The notes under the pieces: generated by a model | What the model was told of the DNA's origin: nothing | What the model saw: only the letters and a program-made list of their open reading frames with translations | The model's database searches: none | Source of the DNA: Macrotis lagotis | Lineage: Eukaryota; Chordata; Mammalia; Peramelemorphia; Peramelidae | Assembly: GCF_037893015.1 (NCBI RefSeq) | Contig: NC_133660.1 | Coordinates: 279,722,067-279,786,066, forward strand | Direction: 5' to 3' | DNA: 64,000 nt | Part shown: piece by piece, positions 20,856 through 31,870 of the stretch | How the letters are laid out: each line of letters begins with the position of its first letter | Position numbering within the stretch: the stretch's first letter is position 1 | Position numbers and translations under genes: made by a program

Positions 20856-21900
20856 GGAGCCCCCCAAGGCCTTGGTCTGGACCCACTTCTCTTTGCCCTC
20901 TCTCCTCGGTGACCTCATCAGTTCTTTATCATTTCTGTGCAGAGGGGCCTACTTGTCCGTCTCTAAGCTCTCTGCTGGCCTCCACATTCACGTCACCGTC
21001 ACACAGACATCTCAAAGGCAACGTGTTCAAACTGGAACTCTATCTTCCCCCTCCCCCAAGTCTCTTCTCCTCTCAACTTCCCTATTAGGATGCTGAGCAA
21101 GCCCTCCCAAGTCCCCCAAGCTTGCACCTTCACTTGCATCCTTGAAGCTTCCTCCTCCCTTGCTCTACAGAGCCAAATCGTTGTCATGCCTTCATTCCCA
21201 ACACGTCGCAGACACGTCCCCTTCTCTCATTCACACAGCCCCAGTCCTACTTAGTGCAGGGCCTCCTCACCTCTCCCCTGGACACTGCAAAGGCCTGCTG
21301 TGTGCTTTCCAAATCCTAAGCCTCTTCCAGCTTCAATGCAGCCTTCCCTTAGCAGCTGCAGTCATTTTCCTAAGCGAAGATCCTGCCACAGCACCCCCCT
21401 CTGCAATAAAGATGAAAACCCGCAACGTCCAAGCCCTCCTCTGCTTGACATTTAAAACTCTCCATAAGCTGAGCCTTCCCTGTTTTTCTGCCTTCTTCAC
21501 TTTCCTCCCGTCCTAGGTTTCTCTGATAGGGACACGCTAATTTCCTTGCTGTTCCTCATACAGGATGCTCCGACTGCAGAGTCTGCCTTTCCTAAGTGTC
21601 CGTCCTGGGGGGCAGCTAGGTGGCACAGTGGATAGAGCACCGGCCCTGGAGTCAGGAGGACCTGAGTTCAAATCTGACCTCAGACCCTTAATAATGACCT
21701 AGCTGTGTGGCCTTGGACAAGCCACTTAACCCCATTGCCTTGCAAAAGCTTAAAAAAAAAAGAGTACCTAAGTGTCCCTCCTGCCCTTCCTGTTCGGTTC
21801 CCAGATCCCTTTGATGACTCTCCCTGGTTCATGGTAGTGGTCTCAATTCTCAGACCATCTTTCATCTATTCTCTGTGTGTCTTATCTGAATCCCATATAG
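20856..21900 (+). mobile_element. sense L2 ORF2 3' half, split by a SINE
   Basis: GGTCTGGACCCACTTCTCTT, GTGACCTCATCAGTTC, CACACAGACATCTCAAAGGC, GTGCAGGGCCTCCTCACCTC and TTTAAAACTCTCCATAAGCT follow L2 order from just before the YADD block to past the ORF end. Frames are broken. The SINE at 21608 interrupts it; the right limit is uncertain. Confidence 0.8.
21608..21766 (+). mobile_element. young tRNA-derived SINE with 17-bp target duplication
   Basis: Near-consensus copy: GGGCAGCTAGGTGGCACAGT, CCGGCCCTGGAGTCAGGAGG, CCACTTAACCCCATTGCCTT, A-rich tail. Duplications at 21591-21607 and 21767-21783 differ at one base. It is the cleanest SINE in the window. Confidence 0.95.
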
Positions 21901-22955
21901 ATTCTGGGGGTTCTTATCAACAACACCCAATCACAATGATGCATCTGGTCTCTCCGGAGCAAGGTTACTGGAGACATCTCCCTATCAGGGTTCTAGGGGT
22001 ATCGCCAATGGGTTGTGGGAGGTCTCTCTAATTCTAGTGGGTTTTTTCTATATCAATCATCAATTATAGTGAACATTTCCTTCATATCATTTATTGAGTT
22101 GATGATTATAATCTGTTCCTTAGCACTCTGTCCAATACATAATAGTTATGTGCTTGGTAGTTTGACTTGGTAACTCCAGTGCCCTTTAACTAATTAACAT
22201 CTCTCACCTTTTCCAAGGGGAAATTTGTTGAGAAGATACAGCAAGAACTAAAAATCCAACCCATGGGCATAGTCTTCCCTCTTTCGCTTTCCTCAGTGGA
22301 TGAAGAGATGGAGCACAAACTTAAAATAATTTCTGCAAGCCATTTGCTCTGCCATATTTACTTTTAATGAATAGTATAGTAGATGGTCAATGCCCTCTGT
22401 CCTGTAGGACTTGGCATCTTGACCATGGAGATCAATCTATGGCAGGCCTGAGTCTGGGTAGCCATGATGGGTTGTCTTCTGGATGGCAGAGACCCAGCAG
22501 GAATCCAGATCGGACCTGACCAGGGGCATCATTCACTAGGACCAGTGCTAGGTCATTTTTACTGGATTGAGTGCCACATCACACAAAATTGCTGCATTTT
22601 AAGCTGGCATCCATGAAACTCACCCCACCCCCCATCTCTTTCTCTCCCCATCCCAAAGGAATGATCTTCAGACCTTATCTTTCTCATCTATTTGTGGAGT
22701 GGGGTTTTCTTTTTCCTTCCCCAATACAAGCAACCACTTTGCATCCATTCCTATTATGCTTCATCTTATGGAAGAGACAGCTTGTGAGAAGGGCCTGGAA
22801 TGATGGACAAGATCTGCCAAGGTGAATGAAATGTCTTTTCTCGGCAAGTCAATTGGGGAGGCATCAGACTTCGAGGATATAGCATTAGGGTTCAATCGTG
22901 ATCCACCCTTCTTTGACTCCCTTATTACCAATTCTGCCTTCTCCTGCTCTGTTCA
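21901..22955. other. mostly unique sequence
   Basis: AT-rich 22040-22400 (TATTGAGTTGATGATTATAA; TTTACTTTTAATGAATAGTA) is repeat-poor. No gene is recognised. Confidence 0.45.
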
Positions 22956-22959
22956 ATTC

Positions 22960-23110
22960 CGTCTTTCAAGTATTGATTAATCACCGACTCCACGCTTAGC
23001 CCTGTGGCACAAAAATAAGATGGTACAACTGCTTCTGTTCTGGGGGGGGTGGTGAGGGGGGAAGTAGGTATACAAAAAGTCAATATATTCAGAGCAAATA
23101 GGAAGTAATG
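22960..23110 (-). repeat. L2 3' end fragment
   Basis: TTTCAAGTATTGATTAATCA and CTTAGCCCTGTGGCACAAAA resemble a diverged antisense L2 tail, with G8 inside. Confidence 0.5.
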
Positions 23111-23874
23111 GGGAGGGGAGAACACTACCACTGCCCCCCCCCATTTGTTGGCGCAGCCCCAGGTTCTCCACCTGTGTGTTCAGGTGCTTCTGGAGCACAG
23201 ATGAAAGGGACTTGCCTGTTCCACAGACACGTCCCATCAGACAGAGGCACACACAATGACTCCCCCTCTGGTTGTCAGAACAGTGTCTTATTGTGGCCAG
23301 ATCAGATAACTTTAATGTTGGCTCCAGAGCGGGTGGTGTTAGGCTCTCAAATACACTGGAGGCATCTGTCCAAGATACTGCTGCCCTCTTGGGTACCCAA
23401 GATAAAATAAAGATGAAACCTGCCCCTGTCCTCTGGACAGTGATGATCCGCAGGGACAGTCTTGTTCCTCCAGCCTCCAGCACTCTTAAGGAAAGCGTGA
23501 ACATCTCTCCTTCAGAAATAACATGCATGAATGGGGATGGGACAGTCATGGCACCTTCTGCTCCAGTCATCACTGCCAAGACTCAGGAACAGTGCAGTTC
23601 TCCCCTCTTCTCAACACTCCTGCTCCTCCCTTCTCAGCCTCAGTTTCATTTCTCCTCAGTCCATTCCTTGTCCACACTATGGCAACTAGCTGCTCTGCCC
23701 CTTCTCTCCAGCATCGCTGCTTAACTTTCTTCTCTTACCTTACGTTGCTACTGCGGACTAAGGAGAAGCAAAGTCAGGGTGCCTGCCCTCACAAAGCCTG
23801 TAGTCCAGTTGGGGAGCAAAGCCAAGGCAATTGAGAAATGGTTCAAAACTCAATCAGATCATAAACCACTGCAG
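23111..23874. other. unique sequence open on both strands
   Basis: A 200-codon - frame (22977-23579) and a 150-codon + frame (23272-23724) overlap. Neither has a domain, signal or splice context I recognise. 23760-23830 may be an L2 scrap (CCTGCCCTCACAAAGCCTGT). Confidence 0.4.
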
Positions 23875-24178
23875 CTGTTTGTCCTTCATTCTTGAAGCCC
23901 CTGACATCAGGGAGGGGATGCCATGACAAGCACATGAATTGGTTTTGAGTGAGGGGGTTGCTGGGCTAAGTCACCAGTCTCACTTTTCTCCTCCAGAGCC
24001 ATCTGGGTCCAGTAGCCAGATATGGATCAGGATGTCTGGAGATGACCCTAAAGTCAAGGCAATCAGGGTTAAGTGACTTGCCTAAAGTCACTTACCTAGT
24101 CAGTGTCTGAGAATGGATTTGAACTCAGGTTCCTGACTCCAGAGCTGGTGCACTATCCATTGTACCACCCAGCTTCCC
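23875..24178 (-). mobile_element. composite marsupial SINE, antisense
   Basis: TTTGTCCTTCATTCTTGAAG, CTGACATCAGGGAGGGGATG, CACTTTTCTCCTCCAGAGCC, TAAGTGACTTGCCTAAAGTC and TATCCATTGTACCACCCAGC; full length and parallel to 9815-10130. Confidence 0.9.
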
Positions 24179-24269
24179 CATGTCCTATGACACAGTGAAT
24201 GATTTCAATGATAGTTTTCTGGACCATGGAGGGCTACCAGAGTCTGAGAAGAAAGGATAATGAATAAGG

Positions 24270-25015
24270 AGAGTAGGAGCTTAGTTTGACCTCAGCTCCC
24301 CTATTTACTCCCTGTGTGACCTTGGACAATTGGCTTTGTTTCCCTGAGCCTGAGTGGATCAGATAATAAAGAGTCTTTCCTATCTCTAAACCTTCTTATT
24401 CTTAGAGGTTGACAAGTCCCTCACCCTTAGGCTATGAAACTGAGAGTCAGAGAGGCCAAGTACCTTGTCTAAGGTCACACAGCTTCACCAGGAGAAGAGC
24501 CAAGGGTCCTGGATCTGGGCCCAACCCTGCCTCCATGAGTCCAGGCATGCTGCTCCTGTCATCTGAGAGCTCTCAAATGTGTCAAGGAGGGGATGCCATG
24601 TTGGGGAGTACCTTGGAGCACTTCACAAGCTCCCAAGTCCATACAAACAAGTGATATGTTACAGATAAACCAGGCTTCTTATCAGTTCCTTGAAGCTTAT
24701 CTCATCCCTAAAGGCCTTTGCCAAGAGGTTGTTTGACTAAAGCATCCTCAGTGCCAGATCGAGCACTGGCCTGCGAGTTGCTCTAGGGCAACCCCTCATT
24801 TTATTGATGGAGAAATGGGAGACCAGAACCACCCCCAAGCTTGCCCACAATGATACAGAGCACCAAGTGGGATTTGAATCCAGACCTTCTGACTCCAAAT
24901 CTAGGGCTCCTTCTGCTAAACCATGGACTAACTCCCAGAAAGCTCACTGTCCTCATTTTCCCCATCTGGGAAATGAGAAGATTGGACCAGATGATCCACA
25001 ACCCAGAATCCCTTG
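24270..25015. repeat. cluster of MIR fragments
   Basis: 24270-24400 (+) has CTCCCTGTGTGACCTTGGAC. 24410-24500 (-) has GGTCACACAGC. 24775-24925 (-) has GTGGGATTTGAATCCAGACC. 24935-25015 (+) has TTTTCCCCATCTGGGAAATG. Confidence 0.65.
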
Positions 25016-25639
25016 ACCCTCAAGTAACCCAAGGGGCCTCTTTAAACCCACTGGCTCAATGAAACCTTCCATGGCCCCTGACTCTTCCCCTTATCCATTA
25101 GAGAGAGTTGACTCTAGGAAGGGAGGCCTGGGTCATTGAGCAGGAAATAGGAGGCAGATCAATGCCCTTCCCAGGGACCTCTGGCTCAACCTCTGGCTCC
25201 CAGGAGGAGACCAAGGCCAGTCCCAGAACCCCTCACTCCTTCCCCTCAGTGTTCTCATGGCCCAGGGAGGCTACTCAAACCCAGGGCCATCTCTGGGCTG
25301 CAAAGGGCTTGTCTCTGAACCCTGACTCTTCTGGACCTGGGGCTTTGGTGACACCATCCATCCCTTGGCCAGGGCAGCAGAGGCCTACATTGTCCTGACT
25401 TGTTGGGCCTCCAGCACAGGCCTAGGCCCTTCCTGCATCTGTAGGCAAGCTTCCGTAGCAGCCCAAAGGAGCATGAGAAAACTTCCTTCTGCCAAACCTC
25501 TGAACAGGCCTCTGAGAAGCATTGAAAGAGGGTTTCTCAGGCTGACACATTCCATGTTCTTCAGGGTCCAGACAATGAGGAAGACCCTGGTCAGGATGTC
25601 GCTGGAGCCTTCAGAGATGCCCGAGGCCCGGCCCTTTTT
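25016..25639. other. unique GC-rich sequence
   Basis: Nothing recognised. Frames of about 95 codons lack motifs. The right end runs into the unique block below. Confidence 0.5.
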
Positions 25640-25880
25640 TTTTTTTTTATAAAATGTACTAGATCACAATAGAATACTTTGTTGATGTGCTGCGCGTTCG
25701 CTCCTGGCCCATAAAGCCGCTGACTTAATCATTAGTTATGATGAGAAGAGATTTCGAGCTCTCTTTCTTTGCACTGTCAGAGAGAACAATGTCCCCAGAA
25801 AAGCCTCGGTTTCCCATTCTAAGTCAGCATAAGCTCCATGAAAATTTCCCCCTATCCTGGGGTTTGAAGTAAGCAAATAT
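25640..25880. promoter_or_regulatory. possible conserved non-coding element
   Basis: After a T-tract: AATGTACTAGATCACAATAG, TTGATGTGCTGCGCGTTCGC, AAAGCCGCTGACTTAATCAT (AP-1/MAF-like), TTAGTTATGATGAG and AAGTCAGCATAAGCTCCATG. Repeat-free and unlike its neighbours in composition. Confidence 0.35.
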
Positions 25881-26335
25881 GGCCTCAGCCCGGCCTGGGC
25901 CCGCCATTCATGGGTCTGGGGGCGGCCCTGTCAGCCCTGCAGCAGCCTCGCTTGGTGAGCTGGGCCTCCCTGGTCCCCCTTTGCCAGTTTCCATGGTCCC
26001 ACCCAGAAGGCCCCAAGTCAGGGCTTGGGGATGTGAACATGATGCTTTAGCATCTCTCCCTCTGCTGCCCTTGGCTCTCTCTCCAGGGGCCTCCCCCAGG
26101 GCCCCCACCCGTGGGAATAGGGAGCCATGGAAATGTCTCTGATCTCAAAAGCTGAAGAAAAAAATGGAATGGAAAATGATAAAGGCGAGTCCCTCCCTCT
26201 CCATTCATTAAATAAATGTGAAAATAGATCCAGGCTCCCCCCCCCCAACCTCCCCCCCCCCCCCCTTTAGAGCACTATATCCTGGGAGCTCTGGGCTGGA
26301 AATCTCAGTCTCTCTTACAAGTCCTGAGAAAAAAA
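25881..26335. other. GC-rich unique sequence with poly(C)
   Basis: C10 and C14 at 26237-26246 and 26252-26265. TTCATTAAATAAATGTGAAA precedes them. No gene. Confidence 0.5.
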
Positions 26336-26339
26336 TCTC

Positions 26340-26690
26340 TGAGTAAGGGCCTGACTGGGCAGAACAGTAGAATTATAGGGCCCTCTATCTAGGTCTGGGA
26401 AGGATCCCTTCTTTGAACAGATGAGGAAACTGAGGCTCAGGGAATGTGATTCACTTATAGATTCTCAAGATCAAAGAATTAGGAGTCTACTAAGTCTGAC
26501 CCCCTCATTGTATGGTCCAAGTTCACCTTGGTGGTAAGTGGAGGAGGCAAGTTCTAAAGTAATGCTTTTCCTCACATGGCAGAAAAGACCCTCATTTGAC
26601 AGAGGAGGACACTGAGGCAGACCAGAGAAGAGACTTGTTTAAAACCACAGAGCAGAGCCTGGTGAGTTGACTTCCCAAGAACTAAAAGTT
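26340..26690 (-). repeat. two antisense MIR fragments
   Basis: 26385-26455 has CAGATGAGGAAACTGAGGCT. 26580-26670 has GACAGAGGAGGACACTGAGG then AAAACCACAGAGCAG. Confidence 0.75.
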
Positions 26691-26699
26691 TGTCTCTAG

Positions 26700-26890
26700 T
26701 GACTTCTTGCTAATCAGCTGTTTTCCAGTCGTGTCCTCTGTGACTCTCTTTAGGGTCTCTTGGCCAAGAGACAGGAGTGGTTTGCCATTTCCTTCTCCAG
26801 TTTATTTTACAGATGAGGAAAATGAGGCAAACAGTGACTTGCCTAGCATCACAGAGCAGGGCAACATGCAAAAAGGGATAGGCAAACCAG
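26700..26890 (-). mobile_element. marsupial core-SINE, antisense
   Basis: TTTCCAGTCGTGTCCTCTGT, GAGTGGTTTGCCATTTCCTT, TTTATTTTACAGATGAGGAA, AACAGTGACTTGCCTAGCAT. Same family as 11690, closer to consensus. Confidence 0.85.
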
Positions 26891-26989
26891 AGCTATACTA
26901 ATATATACCAAGTATATTGGTCAGGGCTAATGGATCAACTGATTGTCTTAAGATGAGGGAGCATACCACAAACAACTTTAGGCACTCAC

Positions 26990-27195
26990 TAAAGTAGGCA
27001 GCTAGGTGGCATAGAGACAGATCTGGAATCAGGAGGACCTCAGTTCAAATCCTACCTTATTTCCTACCTGGGCAACCTTCAGCAAGTCATTTTACCCTGT
27101 CTGCCTCAGTTTCCTTATCTGTAAAATGAGGATGATAATATGCATAGTCAAGTAGGTAAGATAATATAGCTGAGGTGTTTCACAGGCAAACTGCT
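26990..27195 (+). mobile_element. tRNA-headed core-SINE
   Basis: GGCAGCTAGGTGGCATAGAG, CAGTTCAAATCCTACCTTAT, TGCCTCAGTTTCCTTATCTG, AAATGAGGATGATAATATGC. The head is SINE-like and the body MIR-like. Confidence 0.8.
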
Positions 27196-27404
27196 AAAAA
27201 CATCACTTACTCTTAATTGATAGGAGAACTGGAGATGGTCATCAGTTGTCCAGGGTCAATGAGAATTGACCCAGGTCAGAGAAATGAACTGAAAGGAGGG
27301 AGTAGAGAAGGTCCAGAAGTTTCTCAGGAGCTCAGATTCTCCAAGACCTGCCTAGGGAGCTGGTTACCTGAATTTCATCTGGTGTTTGCTATAGAGGGAC
27401 ATAT

Positions 27405-27865
27405 TTTTTCCTAAATTAAATTTTATTCTATTTTAGAATGGAGTTCTCTTTCATCTCCCTCCCTTTCCTCTATCCACCACTAAGACAGAAAAAAACAAAA
27501 CCCATATATCTAACATGTATAGTTAAGCAAAGCAAATTTCCACATTATCCTCATCAATATGCATGCACATGTGAATATGGATATGTAGACATGTGAAAAA
27601 TATATATCTATAAACACATATGGATGCAGAGGAGGGCAGCATGCTTCATCATGAGTCCTTTGGAGTGGTGGGTGGTCCCTGTGTTGACCAGAGTTTCTAA
27701 GTCTTTCAAAGTTGTTGCAATGTTGCAACAATGTAATGTAACAATATTACAAATTCTCCTCCTGGTTCTGCTCCCTTCCCTTTGCATCAGTTTATCCAGG
27801 TCTTCTGAGGTGTTTCTGAAGCTGACCTTTCCTCATTTCTTAGAATACACATTCAGAGATCAGCT
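27405..27865 (-). mobile_element. L1 3' end, antisense
   Basis: TAAATTAAATTTTATTCTAT at the left, then AGTTAAGCAAAGCAAATTTC, GCAGCATGCTTCATCATGAG, GAGTTTCTAAGTCTTTCAAA and CTTTGCATCAGTTTATCCAG, the reverse of a marsupial L1 3' UTR and adjoining ORF2 end. Confidence 0.75.
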
Positions 27866-27929
27866 ATTTTCTGATGGACAGGAGGCCCCAGGAGATGATT
27901 TAAGCTTTGAGAAGTCATAGACTTTTCTT

Positions 27930-28345
27930 ATTTAGCTTTTTAGCAGTTCTGGATGGATAAGGACATGGATAAACTGGAGAAGAGAATGGAGGCCAGGATC
28001 AATGGACAAAGACTATAAAGGCCTGCATGGTTCTACCTTAGAAGGTTGGGCTGAAGGAAGTGGGCATGGTTAACCTGGAGAAGGGAAGACTGAGTTGGGG
28101 GTGGAGTTGGGGACTTGATGGACATCTTGAAGTGGAGACGAATTGGGCTTGTTCTGTTTAACCTCAGAGGCAGAAGCAGAAGGGAGGTGGGAAAGGGGCA
28201 AAGAGATCATGTTAGGCTTGATGTCCCAAGAAACTTGCAGCTACTGGGACCACCACAAAGTAGAGTAAGTTGCTTTGGGAGGTAGTGAGCTCCCCATCCT
28301 TGGAGGTCTTCAAGTAAAGGGTTAGCTAATTGTTAGAACTGCTAT
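27930..28345 (+). repeat. L3/CR1 3' end
   Basis: GGATAAACTGGAGAAGAGAA, GGTTAACCTGGAGAAGGGAA, GGGCTTGTTCTGTTTAACC, AGTGAGCTCCCCATCCTTGG, AGGTCTTCAAGTAAAGGGTT; good L3 order to within 50 bases of the end. Confidence 0.85.
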
Positions 28346-28635
28346 AGGATGATAATAAAAATAATAATTAATAATAATGATAGCTATTATTATTATAATT
28401 TACATAGCATTTTAAGGTTTGCAAAGTGCTTTATAAATACATTAGCTCATTAGGTCTTCTCAACAACTCTGGTAAGGGGCCATTTTGATCCCCATTTTTC
28501 CATATGAGGATATTGAGAATAAGAAAGGTTGAGTGACTTATCCTGGTTTGCAGAGCTAGATAAATGTCTGAAACTGGATTTGAACTCAGAACTTCCTGAC
28601 TCCAGACCTAGAGCTTTATTCACTAGCTGTCAAGG
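28346..28635 (-). repeat. MIR copy, near full length
   Basis: (ATA)n, then TTTACATAGCATTTTAAGGT, GCAAAGTGCTTTATAAATAC, CATATGAGGATATTGAG, GGATTTGAACTCAGAACTTC and TTATTCACTAGCTGTC. Confidence 0.9.
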
Positions 28636-29089
28636 AAAATAGTTGTTCAGGTTTGGGGAGCACCAGACCCTCAGCCCAGTCACCCTAAGATAAAGGTCCC
28701 CCTAAAAAATTATGTGAATGGGCCACTATCTGCACCTGTGGAGATAATAGCCACGTTGGAAGAGTTGCAGATCTATTGAAGGAGGAGAGTTTCTTTTTCA
28801 TTGCTTAGCATCTAGGCTTACCCACAGTAGGAGTATAATAAATGCTTACTTATATGCTGACTAGAAGAAGCCTAGAGCCCAAGAAGGTATGCACCAAGCA
28901 TTGACCAAGGGGATGGTTTGAACCCACTCAGTTACCATATGATTTGATAGAGATCAGCAGCACAGACTTTGCCTGGGTCACACATCATGGATGGGCCTAG
29001 AGGTCTCAGGGCTAAGGGCAGTCCCCCTTCTGGCCCCCTGGAGAGATTTGTCTCAGCAGCAGGTAGTCAGCTGCCCAAGCAGGAGGCAT
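28636..29089. other. mostly unique sequence
   Basis: 28795-28860 is a small L2/MIR 3' tail (AGTATAATAAATGCTTACTT). The rest shows nothing recognisable. Confidence 0.5.
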
Positions 29090-29350
29090 TCTTCGATGCC
29101 GACCTCTCCTCGAAAATTAAAAAGGGGTCTTTGTTCACAAAGTAGGGAGGAGGGGAGGGAATGCTCAGGTTCTCATGGCCCGTTTTTTTACAGTGTTGTA
29201 AAGATGAAAGGCCAGGCTTTAGAGACATTGCCGGCTACCCTGGGTCTTACGAGGAATTTTATAGCAAATTTGTAGCTTTGCGGCCACCTCATGAAAAAAG
29301 GCCGACAAAGGGCGAACCACGTGGGCCCTCCAACAGATGTGTTCCAGACA
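29090..29350. promoter_or_regulatory. possible conserved element (non-coding or exon)
   Basis: Repeat-free: CGTTTTTTTACAGTGTTGTA, GACATTGCCGGCTACCCTGG, GAATTTTATAGCAAATTTGT, GCGGCCACCTCATGAAAAAA. A 96-codon frame (29161-29451) reads RPGFRDIAGYPGSYEEFYSK, and TTTTTTTACAG could be an acceptor, but no donor or family is recognised. Confidence 0.35.
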
Positions 29351-29770
29351 GCAGAAAATCGCAGGTGAACAGGGGCTCTGGGCCCTGGGAGGGTCTGGGG
29401 AGACAGGAGGAATGTGTTTCTTTGACCCTTTTTTGCCCCTCGACCCATTAGACCATAAGCTCTAGAGGCCAGGTCTATGCAGTGACAATCACTGTGCTGG
29501 CTAGAGGAAGCCTAGAGTCCAAGAAGGAATTCACCAGGTGCCAACTCAATGACAGTTGGACTGAACGGAAACAACCTGAACCCACAGGAAGTCACGTTCT
29601 ATGTCTTTTCCACCTTCGATGTCTGATGAAGAACTCTTCCAGTCCAAGATCTGACTATAGGGATAGGTTCTGACACTGGCTCAGTTTTTTCATCTGTAAA
29701 ATGGGAGGGTTGGACTAAATGGACTCAACAAGGGCGTCAGGTTTAATTATGAACTATATTTAATTGAATG
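29351..29770. other. unique sequence with MIR scrap
   Basis: 29675-29720 has TCAGTTTTTTCATCTGTAAA, a MIR centre. Otherwise nothing recognised. Confidence 0.5.
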
Positions 29771-29774
29771 GGGT

Positions 29775-29960
29775 GGGATGCATTAAGGTGGAGACAATTT
29801 AATTCAAGTCAACACACATGTCAGAGCCACTATGTGTAAGGTACTATGATAGATGGTAGGGACACAAAGCCAAAGCCAAAACTAGCTTCTAGTCTTAGGG
29901 AGTTTACATTTTAAAAATTAGAGAAAAATGCAAAATATAGCCAGAAATTAAAACAAATTA
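29775..29960 (-). repeat. L2 3' end
   Basis: CTATGTGTAAGGTACTATGA, GTCTTAGGGAGTTTACATTT; diverged antisense L2. Confidence 0.65.
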
Positions 29961-29984
29961 GAAATTGTATATGCATAATCACAC

Positions 29985-30169
29985 ATATATAGATAAATAG
30001 AGAGACAGATAGACAGAGAAGAGAGAGACAGAGAGATGGGGGGAGAAAGAGACAGACAGACAGACAGACACATAGAGAGACATTTGACCCTGTTTGCCTT
30101 GCAAAAACCGAAAGAAAGAAAGAAAGAAAGGAAGGAAGGAAGGAAGGAAGGAAGGAAGGAAGGAAGGAA

Positions 30170-30247
<78 letters not shown>

Positions 30248-30260
30248 AACAGAGATAGAT
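29985..30260. repeat. (GACA)n and (GAAA/GGAA)n purine tract
   Basis: 29995-30085 is GACA/GAGA-rich. 30108-30250 is GAAA with an inner GGAA block (30130-30172). The purine strand is continuous for about 140 bases. Phe/Leu/Ser or Lys/Glu frames are artefacts. Confidence 0.95.
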
Positions 30261-30309
30261 GGAGACAAGAGAACTGAGACAAAAAAGACCCAGGGATGAA
30301 ACTGGAGAG

Positions 30310-30880
30310 AGATACTTCCTAGTGTGGGTTTCTTGGGGTGGGGGAGAGGGGTAAAAATAATTGGGCTTTTTGGGTCCCTCCTGCAGCCCAGAAAGAGGGG
30401 CTGCCTGGGGTCCTTCACTAGAAGGATGAATTCTTGTTTCGGCAGAACTCTGACCAGCTTTCCTGAGTCCACATGCTTACTTGGCCCTTGTCCACTCCCA
30501 TCCACTCCAGTCTGGGGGCCAAGGAGGAAGGGCTAGTTTGAGTGGGACCTGTTCTTTTGAAAGCTCCAAGCCTACTCCAAAGGCTCCCAGAGGGCTGCAC
30601 AGTTAGAAGGCAAGTGTGTCATCAGAAAGGCCCTCCACTGCCTCATGTCTCCTGCCTGGTGAGCCCAGAGCTAGGCTATGGAAGCAGCTGCTGCCTCAGG
30701 TCCTCTTCCTTTGAACTAGGTGGGGACAGCTCCAGAGTACCTGTGTCCTAGGGCTACTAGAATTTCTTGAGCCAGTCCCTGAAGGGGGCAACTTCATCTT
30801 TTGCCTACCTGAGCCATTAAAAATGGCAGTTTTGAGGGGTTGTGTGGGATAGGAGCTACTGGATATGGTTAAATGCCAAC
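30310..30880. other. unique sequence
   Basis: No repeat or gene recognised. Overlapping frames of 60-80 codons only. Confidence 0.5.
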
Positions 30881-30884
30881 TGTT

Positions 30885-31500
30885 TCCACTTACCTGAGTG
30901 ATCTTGGGCCTCAGTTTCCTCATCTGTAAAATAAAGGAATTGAGCAACTTGATTTTCCAGGTTCAAATCTATGATCCTGCTTCTGTGACCTTTCTCCAGG
31001 CCCTTTTCTCCTCTGGGTTTCCATTTCCTCATCTCTCAAAATGAGAGTTGGGGTAGAGGGTGCTAAGACTTCCCCCAGCTCTATCTCCTGGGAGCTTGTG
31101 CCTGACACCCAGGCTCTCTGGACCTGGTAGAGGTTCTGCCTTCACTTCTCTTTTGCTCTTACATTAGAGTCATTTCTGGACATCCTCTCCTTCCCCACCC
31201 ATCCCACTGGAAGCTTTTCCTGATCCCTCCAATCCCCAATTATCAATACTCTCTTCTTTCTTCCTCAGTTTACCTTGTGGGAATTTATCAGGATGGGAGG
31301 GAAGCAGAAATGGAGCAGGAATAGTTTTCCCCTTGGCCCTGGGGCAGCAGGGAGACTCACTGGATCAAATCTAGACTTCCACAGGTCTAGCTGGGTGACC
31401 CTGGATAAGTCACCTGCCCTCTGTCTCTCTTTGTGTGTCCTTATCTACAGAATGAGAAAGTTTGGATGGGATGGTTTCTAAGGTCCCTTTGTGCTCCAGA
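30885..31500 (+). repeat. MIR, L2 tail, MIR
   Basis: 30885-31080 (MIR: GCCTCAGTTTCCTCATCTGT, plus TTTCCATTTCCTCATCTCTC). 31110-31270 (weak L2 tail: GGAAGCTTTTCCTGATCCCT). 31330-31500 (MIR: GGATCAAATCTAGACTTCC, GTGACCCTGGATAAGTCACC). Confidence 0.65.
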
Positions 31501-31659
31501 ACTGGGGTTTTGACCCTTGAAGAGAGTTCACTGAAAAGAAAAGTTATTGAACTTCCTAATGAAGCCAGTGAAAGTGAGGTCCTGTTCGCATGCCATTTGG
31601 GGTCTTTTGGGGCCCTTTGGAATTGAAGTTTCTCTTGACACAGTCTAAGGTGAAGAGAA

Positions 31660-31870
31660 TTGCTCAATAAGTTAATGGTGATAATTTGAAGGGGGGGGGG
31701 AATGTTTAACCTACTGAGGGAAATGCATTTTATAAGAACAACTGCATTGGCTTAAAAGTAATGTGCTAATTAGAAATGACTCATATCCAAGTATGTCACT
31801 TGACTTTGTAAGTTCAATCAATCTTCACTTCCATTTGGAGTTGGGTTATCTGCCAGGGAAAGGATTAGGA
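31660..31870. promoter_or_regulatory. possible conserved non-coding element
   Basis: AT-rich, repeat-free, with a G10 tract: GAAATGCATTTTATAAGAAC, AAGTAATGTGCTAATTAGAA (homeobox-like), ATGACTCATATCCAAGTATG (AP-1-like), AAGTTCAATCAATCTTCACT. Confidence 0.35.

Noticed and set aside
29911..30505. Phe/Leu/Ser-rich - strand frame of 185 codons
   Set aside because: Translation of (TTTC)n; no signal peptide or domain outside it.
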